NCBI RefSeq assembly: GCF_000455205.1
Contig: NZ_AUWQ01000027.1
Location: 1-45,580, forward strand
From: Mycobacterium sp. UM_CSW
Lineage (GTDB): Bacteria > Actinomycetota > Actinomycetes > Mycobacteriales > Mycobacteriaceae
Length of the DNA: 45,580 nt
Reading direction: 5' to 3'
The position numbers and the translations under genes were made by a program. The notes below the pieces were generated by a model. That model worked only from the letters and a program-made list of their open reading frames with translations, had not been told where the DNA came from and ran no database searches. Positions 35,104 through 43,356 of the stretch are shown here, piece after piece. Numbering within the stretch: the stretch's first letter is position 1; each line of letters begins with the position of its first letter.

Positions 35104-35434
35104 CGAGCCCGTCGCACCACCGCGAATGTGCCTTACGCCACAACGCGGCTTTTCGCGACGTTTACCGCGGCGCGGCGCGCCCGTAAAACCGCTGGGGTGC
35201 AATTCAATGAGTCGGCGAACTGGCCGAATGGACAAGGGACAAGGACGGCAACTGTGCCAACACTGCAGCACTGGATGAGCCAGAGCCCGACCAGCCTCGA
35301 CGTAGTGACCCCGATCAAGGCGAGGGCGTGTGTCGCCCTGCAGGCGGTGTTGAGAAGCAGGCCGCGCCAAGTGGGTTCCCACGCGCGGATCATGCCGAAG
35401 GGGGTCGAGCGCTGCTGACGGCCCGCCTGCCGAA
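35104..35434. other. 331-nt intergenic region, no gene recognised
   Basis: This is the gap between the ends of two convergent genes. An imperfect hairpin around 35161-35187 (TTTAC ... GTAAA arms with a GC-rich interior) could end transcription of the SDR gene, although no T-run follows. Open frames on both strands have unusual composition and no family signal. I see no repeat or RNA gene here. Confidence 0.4.
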
Positions 35435-36025
35435 CTAGCCGCTCGCGCGATCGCGTTCGCGTCGACGGGCCCGCGAAGCCCGCAAATTTGCGGCGTTCCC
35501 GCACGTCTTCACGTCGTGCCACACCCCGCTGTTGTTCTTCGAGCGGTCGTAAAACGTCGACGCGCAGCCGGGGCTGTGGCATTGCTTGACCCGCCGCCAC
35601 GTGCCGTCGCGCTGGCTGAGCAGAATCTCTCCCCACAGGGCCGACGCCAGCCATCGCCAGCCGGTTCCGGCGGGCTCGAGCCGTACGTCGCCGTTCTCCG
35701 ACAGCGTCAACGAGGCCGAGGCCACGCCCGCCGCGCGTCCAGTCTGCGGCTCCCCCGCGACCAGCCGCGCGATCGTGTCGCGCAGGGCGCGAAGCTTCGC
35801 CACGTCCGCGTCGCCGAGCGGCGGCGGCTGCACGTCCAGCCCGCGCGCGGTTGCCCATGTCCGGACGGCGCCGGCCGCCCAGTCGCCGGCAACGGCCGCG
35901 TCCGCAAGCAGGTCCGGGCCGTATTCTCCGATGCCCACCGTATTGAGAAAGTCCTGGACCAGGCCCAGGCCCCCGGGCGCCGGAGCGAGCTGGTAGCGCT
36001 GTGATGCACGCCATTCGGTTGACAT
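35435..36025 (-). CDS. CGNR zinc-finger regulator (ABATE domain)
   Basis: A 196-residue protein starting at ATG 36025; the TTG two codons upstream is less likely. The N-terminal part (GLVQDFLNTVG, then LRALRDTIARLVAG) is the stress-associated ABATE domain. The C-terminal CGNR zinc finger has CHSPGCASTFYDRSKNN and, further on, CGNAANLRASRARRR, with the family-naming CGN and the cysteines in place. Such proteins are presumed one-component regulators. It is divergent from the SDR at 36111 with an 85-nt gap, so that gene is the probable target. Confidence 0.9.
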   Translation of the reverse strand: MSTEWRASQRYQLAPAPGGLGLVQDFLNTVGIGEYGPDLLADAAVAGDWAAGAVRTWATARGLDVQPPPLGDADVAKLRALRDTIARLVAGEPQTGRAAGVASASLTLSENGDVRLEPAGTGWRWLASALWGEILLSQRDGTWRRVKQCHSPGCASTFYDRSKNNSGVWHDVKTCGNAANLRASRARRRERDRASG

Positions 36026-36110
36026 ACTCAAAAGATACTTGCCTATGTCGCAGGCGTCAACTATGGTGACAGAACCAAAACACTTTTAACTACGTCAAGG
36101 AGGACGCATC

Positions 36111-36803
36111 ATGGTTAACATCAATGGCTCGACGGTCGTGGTAACCGGCGGGCAGCGCGGGCTTGGCAAGGCCATCGTCGAGGAGTTCCTGCAGCGGGGC
36201 GCGGCGAAGGTGTACGCCACGGCGAGGGCGCCCAAGCCCAGCGAGGACCCGCGGGTGGTCGCCCTCGAGCTGGACGTCACCAAGCCGGATTCCGTTGCGG
36301 CGCTGGCTGCTACGGCGTCCGACGCCGACATTGTCATCAACAACGCCGGAATCATCGGTGCGTCGAAGTTGCTCGGCAGCGACATCGAGGAGGTGCGCGA
36401 GGTGTTCGAGACGAACTACTTCGGCGCCCTTCGGGTCGCCAAGGCGTTCGCCCCGATCCTGGCCGACAACGGCGGCGGAGCCCTGGTCAACACCCTTTCG
36501 ATCCTGTCCTGGGTCGCGGGCTTCGGCGGCTACGGCGACTCCAAGGCGGCCCTGTGGGCGGCGACGAACTCGCTGCGCATCGAGCTGGAGAAGCAGGGCA
36601 CCCTGGTCACCGGCGCGCACCTGAGCTTCACCGACACCGACATGGCCGCCGGCTTCGACGCGCCGAAGAACGACCCACGCGATGTCGCGCGGCAGATCGT
36701 CGACGGTATCGAGCGGGGCGACGCAGAGGTGCTGGCCGACGACGACACCCGTTACATGAAGGCCGCGCTGTCCGGACCGGTGGAGGCGCTGCGGGTCGGC
36801 TAA
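36111..36803 (+). CDS. SDR family oxidoreductase
   Basis: A 230-residue short-chain dehydrogenase starting at ATG 36111 with AAGGAGG 7 nt upstream. The motifs are TGGQRGLG, VYATARAP, NNAGIIG, the serine in TLSILSW and YGDSKAA. The compact length and TGGQRGLGKA start match the small SDR group similar to carbonyl reductases and C-factor-type proteins. The divergent CGNR regulator probably controls it. The structured element at 36822 begins 18 nt after the stop. Confidence 0.9.
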   Translation: MVNINGSTVVVTGGQRGLGKAIVEEFLQRGAAKVYATARAPKPSEDPRVVALELDVTKPDSVAALAATASDADIVINNAGIIGASKLLGSDIEEVREVFETNYFGALRVAKAFAPILADNGGGALVNTLSILSWVAGFGGYGDSKAALWAATNSLRIELEKQGTLVTGAHLSFTDTDMAAGFDAPKNDPRDVARQIVDGIERGDAEVLADDDTRYMKAALSGPVEALRVG

Positions 36804-36821
36804 CCGAGGCGGGCGCGTAAA

Positions 36822-36933
36822 TGGCCTGTCCGAAGGCAGATCCCCGTCTTGTGACGGTGGGTCAAGCAGGCCGTGGGGGCCTCACCCAAAAATGGGCTTG
36901 CTGCACTTCGGACAGGCCACCGGGCTGTCCCGG
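36822..36933. other. Multi-hairpin intergenic element, candidate structured RNA
   Basis: A 14-bp perfect inverted repeat (36822-36835 with 36906-36919) continues as GCAG/CTGC with one bulged A, giving 18 pairs. It encloses three hairpins: CCGTC-TTGT-GACGG (36844-36857), AGGCC-GTGGG-GGCCT (36868-36882) and CCCA-AAAA-TGGG (36885-36896), forming a four-way junction. A fifth hairpin, CCGGG-CTGT-CCCGG (36920-36933), follows at once. It lies between the SDR stop (36803) and the SRPBCC start (37045). No T-run follows, so it is not a simple terminator. The strand of any transcript is unknown. Confidence 0.5.
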
Positions 36934-37044
36934 CACCGATCACGATGCCAGCCCAACCGGAGCGCCACGACGGCCGAAGGTCCCGAAGGCCGCCGGCCGA
37001 AAGTCACATCCACTCCGCCCAGGCGGGCATGTTTGGATGGCGAC

Positions 37045-37497
37045 ATGGAACCGGAACGCATCGTGAGCGCGACCCGCGTGATCTCGGCGAGCGCCGAGCG
37101 GATTTTCGAACTGATCGCCGATCCCGCTCAGCAGCCGAGCTGGGACGGTAACAACAACCTCGCCTCGGCCGCCCCCGGTCAGCGGGTCCGCCAGGTCGGC
37201 GACGTGTTCAAGATGACGCTGACCAACGGCGCCGTGCGTGAGAACCACGTGGTGGAGTTCATCGAAGGCACGAAAATCGCCTGGCGGCCAGCGGAACCCA
37301 AGAAGCTGCCGCCCGGCCACCTGTGGCGCTGGGAACTGCAGCCGATCAACGCGACCCTCACCAGCGTGACGCACACCTACGACTGGACGGCGCTGAACGA
37401 CAGCACCCGGTTGGCAACAGCGAGCTCGATAACATCCGACATGCTGCGCGAGTCGATCGACCGGCTCGCCACGCTCGCCCAGGCAAGTGACGGCTGA
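37045..37497 (+). CDS. SRPBCC (START-like) domain protein
   Basis: A 150-residue protein starting at ATG 37045. The SRPBCC fold is readable from ATRVISASAERIFELIADPA, the PSWDGNNNL segment, HVVEFIEGTKIAWRP and HLWRWELQPIN, with a final amphipathic helix. It is likely to bind a hydrophobic ligand. The stop is followed one base later by the ATG of an SDR gene (37499), so they form an operon. The pairing of an SRPBCC protein with an SDR repeats that at 14182-15587. Confidence 0.85.
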   Translation: MEPERIVSATRVISASAERIFELIADPAQQPSWDGNNNLASAAPGQRVRQVGDVFKMTLTNGAVRENHVVEFIEGTKIAWRPAEPKKLPPGHLWRWELQPINATLTSVTHTYDWTALNDSTRLATASSITSDMLRESIDRLATLAQASDG

Positions 37498-37498
37498 C

Positions 37499-38305
37499 AT
37501 GGCCCTCCCGCCGCCGGGCGCCGACAGCGCCGCGATCGTCACCGGCGCGTCGTCGGGTATCGGCGAACAGTTCGCCGGGATACTCGCGCGGCGCGGCTAT
37601 CAGGTCGTGCTGGTGGCCCGCAGGGCCGACCGTCTCGAGGAGCTGGCCGCGCGGTTGGGCGCGCCGGCGCACCCGCTGCCGGCCAACCTGTCCGATCGAA
37701 GCGAACGGGCCGCGCTGCCAGACCGCATCGCGGCCCTCGGTCTGATTCCGGACATCCTGGTCAACAACGCGGGCCTCTCGACGCTCGGCCTGGTCGCAAA
37801 ATCCGTTCCGGAGCAAGAACTCAACCTCGTCGAGGTCGACGTCGCCGCGGTGGTGGACCTGTGCAGCCGGTTCCTGCCCGGAATGGTCGAGCGCCATCGG
37901 GGCGCCGTGCTGAACGTTGCATCGGTGGCCGGGTTCGGTCCGCTGCCGGGCCAGGCGGCGTACGGCGCCGCCAAGGCGTTCGTGTTGTCCTACACCCACA
38001 GCCTGCGCGGTGAGTTGCGCGGCACCGGGGTCGGCGCGACGGCACTGTGCCCGGGGCCGGTGGACACCGGATTCGGCGAGGCGGCCGGTTTCTCCAAGGA
38101 GGAGGCCGAATCGGCGCTGCCGCGGGTCATGTGGGTGCCCGCCGACAAGGTGGCCCAGGCCGGAATCGACGGGCTCGCGGCCGGCAAGGCCGTTGTCGTG
38201 CCCGGCCGCGTCAACCGGGTGGCGTCGGCCTTCTTCCGGGTCGCGCCCCCCGAGCTGCTGCTGCCGGTGCTGAGGCGCGGGCATCCGGCCTTCAAACGCG
38301 GCTGA
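37499..38305 (+). CDS. SDR family oxidoreductase
   Basis: About 268 residues from ATG 37499, one base after the SRPBCC stop; GTG 37487 would overlap that gene by 11 nt and is an alternative. The motifs are TGASSGIGEQ, VVLVARRADRL (NADP preference), NNAGLSTLG, the serine in VASVAGFG and YGAAKAF. The C-terminal GLAAGKAVVVPGRVNR matches the DltE/YqjQ-like group of SDRs in which the last helix may contact membranes. The substrate is unknown. It ends 3 nt from the convergent methyltransferase stop. Confidence 0.9.
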   Translation: MALPPPGADSAAIVTGASSGIGEQFAGILARRGYQVVLVARRADRLEELAARLGAPAHPLPANLSDRSERAALPDRIAALGLIPDILVNNAGLSTLGLVAKSVPEQELNLVEVDVAAVVDLCSRFLPGMVERHRGAVLNVASVAGFGPLPGQAAYGAAKAFVLSYTHSLRGELRGTGVGATALCPGPVDTGFGEAAGFSKEEAESALPRVMWVPADKVAQAGIDGLAAGKAVVVPGRVNRVASAFFRVAPPELLLPVLRRGHPAFKRG

Positions 38306-38308
38306 GGC

Positions 38309-39055
38309 TCAGCCGTTCTTGCCGCGCACCCACTGGAACGTGCCGTAGTTCTTGACCCGCACGCTGACGAATCCGTTGTCTTCCAGGATGTCGCCGATTT
38401 CGTCGTCGTCGAACACGTGCGCCCCCACGTTCGGCAGCTTTTGCCAAAACCTGGCGGCCTGCCCGACGGTGGGCACCATGATGGCCAGCCGGGCGCCCGG
38501 CCGCAACACCCGGGCCATCTCGGCCAGTGCCGCCGCCGGATTCGGAACCAGCTGCAGCACTGCCATTGAAACCACCGCGTCAACAGTGTTGTCGCGCAGC
38601 GGAAGTCGTTGCGCGTCCGCCTTGATGAAGCCGACCTGCGGCCCGGCTTCGTTGCGGACGGCCCGGGCCAGCATCGCCTCGGAGATGTCGACACCCAGGG
38701 CCAGTCCGTCGGGACCGGCCGCGCGCGCCAGCGACGCGGTGACGTTGCCCGGGCCCGAGCCGACGTCGAGCGCCACACCGCCCGGCGGGATGCTCAACCA
38801 GTCGATGGGCAGTTGCCACGCGCTGATCAGCCGGCGCGACAGGGCTTGTGCGTTGTCGTACAGCATCGACCCGATGGGTGATGCCCAGGCCGCCTGGATC
38901 GGGCCGGTGTTCTTTTCGACGGGGTCGTCCTCTGCCGATCCGGCGCCGAGCAGATCCAGGTAGCCCCTGCTGACGTCCGGCTCCGCGGGCGGATCGGCGA
39001 GTAGATCCAGCGCGCGGCGCAGCGCGGGCGGCAGCGAGACGTGCACGTCGGTCAC
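38309..39055 (-). CDS. Class I SAM-dependent methyltransferase
   Basis: About 248 residues from GTG 39055, set by AAGGAG with a 5-nt spacer; the 12-codon upstream extension has no support. The SAM-binding motif I is VALDVGSGPGNVTASLA, the acidic residue after strand 2 lies in LGVDISEAM, and DAVVSMAVLQLVPNP and EMARVLRPGARLAIMVPT follow. These are UbiE/Methyltransf_11-type features. The N-terminal 75 residues (with PIQAAWASPIGSMLYDN) form a cap seen in related mycobacterial enzymes that modify lipid or quinone-like substrates. The acceptor is not known. Confidence 0.9.
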   Translation of the reverse strand: MTDVHVSLPPALRRALDLLADPPAEPDVSRGYLDLLGAGSAEDDPVEKNTGPIQAAWASPIGSMLYDNAQALSRRLISAWQLPIDWLSIPPGGVALDVGSGPGNVTASLARAAGPDGLALGVDISEAMLARAVRNEAGPQVGFIKADAQRLPLRDNTVDAVVSMAVLQLVPNPAAALAEMARVLRPGARLAIMVPTVGQAARFWQKLPNVGAHVFDDDEIGDILEDNGFVSVRVKNYGTFQWVRGKNG

Positions 39056-39081
39056 GCGTACTCCTTCGGATCGATAATCAA

Positions 39082-39123
39082 AGCCCCGCAACGGGAATCG
39101 AATTCGGGGCTCGCTGGCGAGCC
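39082..39123. promoter_or_regulatory. Pair of hairpins in the methyltransferase leader
   Basis: AGCCCCG (39082-39088) pairs with CGGGGCT (39105-39111) around a 16-nt loop. It partly overlaps the perfect dyad GGCTCGC-TG-GCGAGCC (39108-39123), so the two hairpins are mutually exclusive. They lie 27-68 nt upstream of the methyltransferase start and just below the cyclase stop. A terminator for the upstream gene or a switchable leader are both possible. Confidence 0.35.
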
Positions 39124-39169
39124 TACGCCGAGCCGAGGGGCGCCTCGACCGCTCGCGATGTGGGTTTCG

Positions 39170-40546
39170 TTACCGCCGGACCGGTGTGCGCTCGCGCACC
39201 AGGGCACAGAGCTGCCACCGACCCGGCACGCCTTTGAGCTCGCCCGCGCCGCGGTCGGCGAACCTGTGGCGCGAGCCGGTGACGATGTCGCGCACGGTCG
39301 AGGACACCAGCACCTCGCTGGCTTCGGCGTGCGCCGCCACCCGCGCACCGATGTGCACCGCCATGCCGGCGACGTCCGACCCGCGCACCTCGACCTCGCC
39401 GGCGTGAATGCCCACCCGCACCTCGATGCCCAGCACGCGCACGGCGTCGACGATTTCGTCGGCGCAGGCGAGCGCGGCGCTGGGGCTGGAGAAGGTGGCG
39501 ACGAACCCGTCGCCGGCGGTGTTGACCTCACGCCCACCGAACCGCTGCAATTCGTGCCGAATGATGGTGTCGTGGTTGTCCAGCAGGTCGCGCCAGCGGC
39601 CGTCGCCGAGCAGCGCGGCCCGCTCGGTCGAGCCGACGATGTCGGTGAACACGATGGTGGTCAGCAGGCGCTCGGCTTCCGAACCGCCCCGCATCCCGGT
39701 GATGAACTCCTCGATCTCGTCGAGCATCGTGGCGGTCTCGCCGACCCAGTACAGCGTGTCTTCGCCCGGTAGCTCCACGAAGCGCGAACCGGCGATGTTG
39801 TCAGCCAGGTACCGGCCGTGCGCCACCGGGGTGAACTCGGAGTCGACGCGATGCAGGATCAGCGTCGGCGCGGTGATGCGCGGCAGCGCGTCGCGCACGT
39901 CGGCCTGGCGGATGGCCAGGATCATCGCGCGGGCCATGCTGGGCGATGCGGCGCGGTTGCCGGCGGCGTCCCACCAGGCCCGGAAGGCGTCGTCACGCGC
40001 GACGCTGGGTGCGATCATGCCGAGCATGTCGAAGCCTTGCTCGACGGCGTCCGGGTCTATCGCCAGGGTGGTGTATGAGTCGATGTCCTCGATCTCGGCG
40101 CCCATCGGATAGTCGGGGGCGTACAGGGTGCGGGCCGCGCCGTTGATGATCACCAGGCTGATCACCCGTTCCGGGTACTCGGCCGCCAGCGTCAGCCCCG
40201 TCATCGAGGTGAAGCTCGGCGCCACGATCGCGGCCCGCTCGCATCCCACCGCGTTCATCACCGCGACGACGTCCTTCGCCCAGAACTGCGGCCCGATCTC
40301 GTCGATCGAGGGCACGCGGGACGAGAGCCCGATGCCGCGCTGGTCGAGCCGGATCACCCGGGCGAATGCCGCCAGCCGTCGATGGAAGCGGTACATCGAC
40401 GGCTCGGCGTCGACCGAGTCGATCGGAATCGAGGGGCCCGGAAGCAGCAGCAGGTCGATCGGGCCATCGCCGAACACCTGGTAGGCGATGTCCGTGTCGC
40501 CGCAACTGGCGTATCGGGTTCGTGGTGTCCCAGGAAACCCAGCCAC
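39170..40546 (-). CDS. Alpha/beta-hydrolase fused to class III adenylyl cyclase (LipJ/Rv1900c-like)
   Basis: A 458-residue fusion. Residues 1-280 are an alpha/beta hydrolase: [13 protein letters not shown], the nucleophile region APSFTSM (Ser111 without flanking glycines) and [11 protein letters not shown], where the usual catalytic His after Asp is Thr264. Residues 290-450 are a class III cyclase: [15 protein letters not shown] (Asp302) and [12 protein letters not shown] (Asp346; Asn342 at the usual substrate-specifying Lys position), then [10 protein letters not shown], where His replaces the usual Asn. The architecture and the Asn match my recollection of M. tuberculosis Rv1900c. It should make cAMP under control of the N-terminal domain, which may bind rather than hydrolyse a ligand. 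Confidence 0.9.
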   Translation of the reverse strand: MAGFPGTPRTRYASCGDTDIAYQVFGDGPIDLLLLPGPSIPIDSVDAEPSMYRFHRRLAAFARVIRLDQRGIGLSSRVPSIDEIGPQFWAKDVVAVMNAVGCERAAIVAPSFTSMTGLTLAAEYPERVISLVIINGAARTLYAPDYPMGAEIEDIDSYTTLAIDPDAVEQGFDMLGMIAPSVARDDAFRAWWDAAGNRAASPSMARAMILAIRQADVRDALPRITAPTLILHRVDSEFTPVAHGRYLADNIAGSRFVELPGEDTLYWVGETATMLDEIEEFITGMRGGSEAERLLTTIVFTDIVGSTERAALLGDGRWRDLLDNHDTIIRHELQRFGGREVNTAGDGFVATFSSPSAALACADEIVDAVRVLGIEVRVGIHAGEVEVRGSDVAGMAVHIGARVAAHAEASEVLVSSTVRDIVTGSRHRFADRGAGELKGVPGRWQLCALVRERTPVRR

Positions 40547-40609
40547 GGTTTAAAGGCTAGTGCAGGGCTGTGACAAGCCCGAGACAAGCACGGGCCAGGC
40601 CGGGCCCCG

Positions 40610-41203
40610 CTAGCGGCCGATGATCGGGACCAGGTAGCGGGCGGCGTAGTCGCGCACGGCCGCCTGGTCCGAGGTGTCGAGGCGGTCGGTGGGGAACACG
40701 ATGATGCCCAGGGCGACGCGCAGCAGGACGTCGGCGATGTCGGCCAGCTCGGCGTCGGGGATGTCGGCCCCGCAACGCCGCAGCGTGTGCGCGATCCCGT
40801 CGGCGAATTGGCGAATCGGGAAGACATGGGACCGGGAAAACAGGCCGAGCAGCTCGGGCTCACTTTCGACGATCCGCGAATAGAGGCGGGAGTCTCCGAC
40901 GAGCCGCACCCCGAGCGTGAACGCCTCGATCACGGCCTCTTGCGGGGTGCAGCCCTCGGTCGCCCGGTCCAGGGTGCCGAAGAAGGTTTCGGCCTCGCGC
41001 CGCACCACGTGTTCGAACAGGTCGTCCTTGGTCGGAAAGCGCCGGTAGATGGTGCTGCGACTGACCCCGGCGCGGGCCGCGACGTCTTCGATGTTGGCCC
41101 GGCGCACGCCGTAGGTCTCGAAGACCGTTCGCGCGGTCTCCAGGATGGTGCGGTCGACGTCGGTGAGCTCGTCGAGATTGCCGTCGTGGATGTGGTTCTG
41201 CAT
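40610..41203 (-). CDS. TetR-family transcriptional regulator
   Basis: A 197-residue regulator starting at ATG 41203; the TTG just upstream is less likely. The HTH is NIEDVAARAGVSRSTIYRRF followed by PTKDDLFEHV, and the ligand domain contains GVRLVGDSRLYSRIVESEPE. It is not closely similar to the twin TetR proteins at 16-17 kb. It is divergent from the MpaB-type oxygenase gene, with the dyad ACAAA-N8-TTTGT between them, so it probably represses that gene and itself. Confidence 0.93.
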   Translation of the reverse strand: MQNHIHDGNLDELTDVDRTILETARTVFETYGVRRANIEDVAARAGVSRSTIYRRFPTKDDLFEHVVRREAETFFGTLDRATEGCTPQEAVIEAFTLGVRLVGDSRLYSRIVESEPELLGLFSRSHVFPIRQFADGIAHTLRRCGADIPDAELADIADVLLRVALGIIVFPTDRLDTSDQAAVRDYAARYLVPIIGR

Positions 41204-41249
41204 CAATAACGACCCCCAGGGCGATCTCGGCGGAGCGTGCTACCGTGAC

Positions 41250-41267
41250 ACAAAGATACGCATTTGT
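41250..41267. promoter_or_regulatory. Dyad ACAAA-N8-TTTGT, candidate TetR operator
   Basis: The 5-8-5 inverted repeat lies 46 nt before the TetR start and 41 nt before the oxygenase start at 41309. An extra CACA/TGTG pair (41249-41252 and 41271-41274) is shifted by a few bases. The length and position suit one TetR dimer acting on both promoters. Confidence 0.45.
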
Positions 41268-41308
41268 TTCTGTGCTTCACAACCCGATTTGGGGGCGAGG
41301 AGGTTGGG

Positions 41309-42244
41309 ATGACGGCGCAATGGGCGGAGCAGGATTTCGACGCCGGCGTACGCGAAGCGGTGCCCATGCCGGTCGACGACGACGTCGCCGACTCGGCTCC
41401 CCGGCTCGGGCCAGAGTCGTTGACGTGGAAGTTCTACGGCGATCACCGCACCCAGTTCTTCGGGTTTCAGCGCACGGCCGGCGTGGAGAACTGCATCGAG
41501 CAGCTCGCCCAGGGCGTGCTCGATCACTCGGTGATCTTCAGCGACACGTTGGGCCGGGCCAAGCGGACGGCGCCGCCCCTGATGAAGACCGTCTACTCCG
41601 CCGACCCGCACGAGTGGGGCCGTAAGGTCCGCGACTTCCACAAGCCGATCAAGGGCACCATCAGCGACGGCTCGAGATATCACGCGCTTAACCCGGAACT
41701 GTTCTATTGGGCGCACGCCACCTTCGTCGATCAGGTCATCTACACGGCCGACACGTTCATCCGCCGGTTGTCCCGCGCGGAGAAGGAGCAGATCTTCAAC
41801 GAGGGCAAGGTCTGGTACGGCCTCTACGGGGTGAGCGACCGCGGCCAGCCGCAGACGTACGACGAGTTCGTCGCCTACTGGGACGAGATGCTCGAGCGGT
41901 TCGTCCCGCATAAGACGGTCCTGTACGGCACGGGTTACATCCGCAAGGGGATCCCGGGCCCACGCTGGATTCCCAAGCCGGTCTGGAAGGTGTTGTCCGC
42001 GCCGCTCAACGCCTACACCCGACTGGTGCTCGTCGGCACCCTGCCGCCGCAGATGCGCGAGGTGTGCCGGCTGCAGTGGGATGCCAAGAAGGAGAAGCGA
42101 TTTCAGCGGTTCGCCGCCGCGGTGCGCGCGCTCAATCCGCTGATCAACCGGCTGCCCGTGTCGTTCATATACCTGCCGTGGGCGGCCGCGGCGTGGCGCC
42201 GCGCGGGCGTCGACCCGCGCAAGCTGCACAACCGGGCGGCTTAA
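41309..42244 (+). CDS. MpaB/rubber-oxygenase (DUF2236)-family protein
   Basis: A 311-residue protein starting at ATG 41309 with AGGAGG 6 nt upstream. The DUF2236 signatures are present: SLTWKFYGDHRTQFFGFQRT near the N-terminus, RDFHKPIKGT and LFYWAHATFVDQVIYT in the middle, and a YDEFVAYWDEMLERF segment. The family includes the latex-clearing protein Lcp and fungal MpaB, heme-b enzymes that cleave carbon chains with oxygen. The central histidines in DFHKP and WAHATF are expected heme or metal ligands. Its TAA shares bases 42241-42244 with the stop of the convergent amidohydrolase. Confidence 0.88.
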   Translation: MTAQWAEQDFDAGVREAVPMPVDDDVADSAPRLGPESLTWKFYGDHRTQFFGFQRTAGVENCIEQLAQGVLDHSVIFSDTLGRAKRTAPPLMKTVYSADPHEWGRKVRDFHKPIKGTISDGSRYHALNPELFYWAHATFVDQVIYTADTFIRRLSRAEKEQIFNEGKVWYGLYGVSDRGQPQTYDEFVAYWDEMLERFVPHKTVLYGTGYIRKGIPGPRWIPKPVWKVLSAPLNAYTRLVLVGTLPPQMREVCRLQWDAKKEKRFQRFAAAVRALNPLINRLPVSFIYLPWAAAAWRRAGVDPRKLHNRAA

Positions 42245-43218
42245 CCGATGCGCAGCAGCCGTTCGGCGTTGCCGTGCGCGATCTTCTCCCGGTCGGCCGC
42301 GGACAGCGTCGTCCGCTCGAATCCCTCGACCGCCTCCTGGGACGACTCGTAGGGATAGTCGACCGAGAACATCACGGCGTCGGCGCCGACCTCCAGCATC
42401 GCTCCCAGCATCGCCGCCGGGGAGAACACCCCGCTGTTGGTGAACACGATGTTGGTGCCGAGGTACGCCGACGGCGGGCGCCGTAGCGGAGTCGTCGTCG
42501 CTATCGTCGCGTAGCGGGAGTCCAGCCGGCTGCGCTGAAACGGCAGGAACTCACCCATGTGCCCCAAAATCAGCGTCGCTCCCGGATGCCGGTCGAACAC
42601 CCCGCCGAACACCAGCCGCAGCGCGTGCCCGCTGACCTCGGCGGCCCAGCTCCAGGTCGCCCCGTACAGTTCCGGGCGCCCGTCGATCACGTGCCAGCGA
42701 TCCGCCGGCGGTGCGCCCGGGTGCAAATACATCGGCACCCCAAGGGATTCCACCGCGGACCACAACTCGTCGTATTCGGGGGCATCCAGATACCGCCCGC
42801 CGGGCCCGCTGATGCAATCGTTGACCAGTGCCCCGCACAACCCGTCCTCGGTGACGGCACGCTCCAGCTCCGCGGCCGCGGCGGCCGGGTCCTGTAGCGG
42901 CAAGGCGGCGAAGCCGCGGAACCGATCGGGATGCTGGGCAATGACTTTCACCAGGTAGTCGTTGGCGAACCGGGCGTTGGCGCGCGCCCGCTCGGCGTCG
43001 ATGTCGACCTGCAGACCCGGGGATGTCAGCGACAAGACCTGCATGTCGATGCCGGCCTCGTCCATCTCCGCCAGCCGGTATTCGGTGAAGTCGGGTAGCC
43101 GGCGTTCGTACCGCTCGGCGAATTCGGGTTTCAGCAGCTGCATCAGTCGTTGATGGGCCGGCTGCAGGTCGGCCAGTTCCGGGACGAAAAACGCTTCCTC
43201 CAACGCGATGTAGCGCAT
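42241..43218 (-). CDS. Amidohydrolase-2 family protein (resorcylate decarboxylase-like)
   Basis: A 325-residue protein starting at ATG 43218 with GGGAG 4 nt upstream; the frame continues open far upstream but overlaps the divergent SDR and is not used. The fold matches gamma-resorcylate/2,3-dihydroxybenzoate decarboxylases: IALEEAFFVPE, MYLHPGAPP (His166), LILGHMGEFLPF (His220) and MFSVDYPYE (Asp287). The usual ALEEHF motif reads ALEEAF, so one metal-binding histidine is Ala9. Decarboxylation or hydrolysis of an aromatic acid is possible, with a modified metal site. It is divergent from an SDR gene. Confidence 0.88.
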   Translation of the reverse strand: MRYIALEEAFFVPELADLQPAHQRLMQLLKPEFAERYERRLPDFTEYRLAEMDEAGIDMQVLSLTSPGLQVDIDAERARANARFANDYLVKVIAQHPDRFRGFAALPLQDPAAAAAELERAVTEDGLCGALVNDCISGPGGRYLDAPEYDELWSAVESLGVPMYLHPGAPPADRWHVIDGRPELYGATWSWAAEVSGHALRLVFGGVFDRHPGATLILGHMGEFLPFQRSRLDSRYATIATTTPLRRPPSAYLGTNIVFTNSGVFSPAAMLGAMLEVGADAVMFSVDYPYESSQEAVEGFERTTLSAADREKIAHGNAERLLRIG

Positions 43219-43291
43219 CGGTCTCCCTTGTCCGTGGTGAGCGCCCGACGTGCAGTATTGCGCGGTCCGCCCATTCAATCCGCCCCCGGGT

Positions 43292-43331
43292 CTACCCATC
43301 GGTCCCCGAAAGCACGAAAGTGAGGGGGTAG
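43292..43331. promoter_or_regulatory. Inverted repeat CTACCC-N28-GGGTAG
   Basis: CTACCC at 43292-43297 and GGGTAG at 43326-43331 lie in the 138-nt gap between the divergent amidohydrolase and SDR genes. A tandem GAAAG lies between the arms. The arms are short and G/C-rich, so a chance pairing is possible, and no regulator gene is adjacent. Confidence 0.25.
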
Positions 43332-43356
43332 GTGAAACCGAAGGAGGGGAGCGGCC

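Noticed and set aside
35161-35187. Imperfect hairpin after the SDR gene as a rho-independent terminator
   Set aside because: Arms are imperfect and there is no T-run downstream; too weak to list as a terminator.
35128-35418. Open frames on both strands in the gap between the SDR and CGNR genes
   Set aside because: Composition is atypical, there is no SD and no recognisable family; treated as intergenic.
36821-37066. Possible small protein beginning MACPKADPRL, and a 12-codon minus-strand mini-ORF reading ACPKCSKPIFG
   Set aside because: The two openings are the arms of the inverted repeat, so the MACPK similarity follows from the stem. The plus-strand frame overlaps the SRPBCC start and has no SD; the minus frame is only 12 codons.
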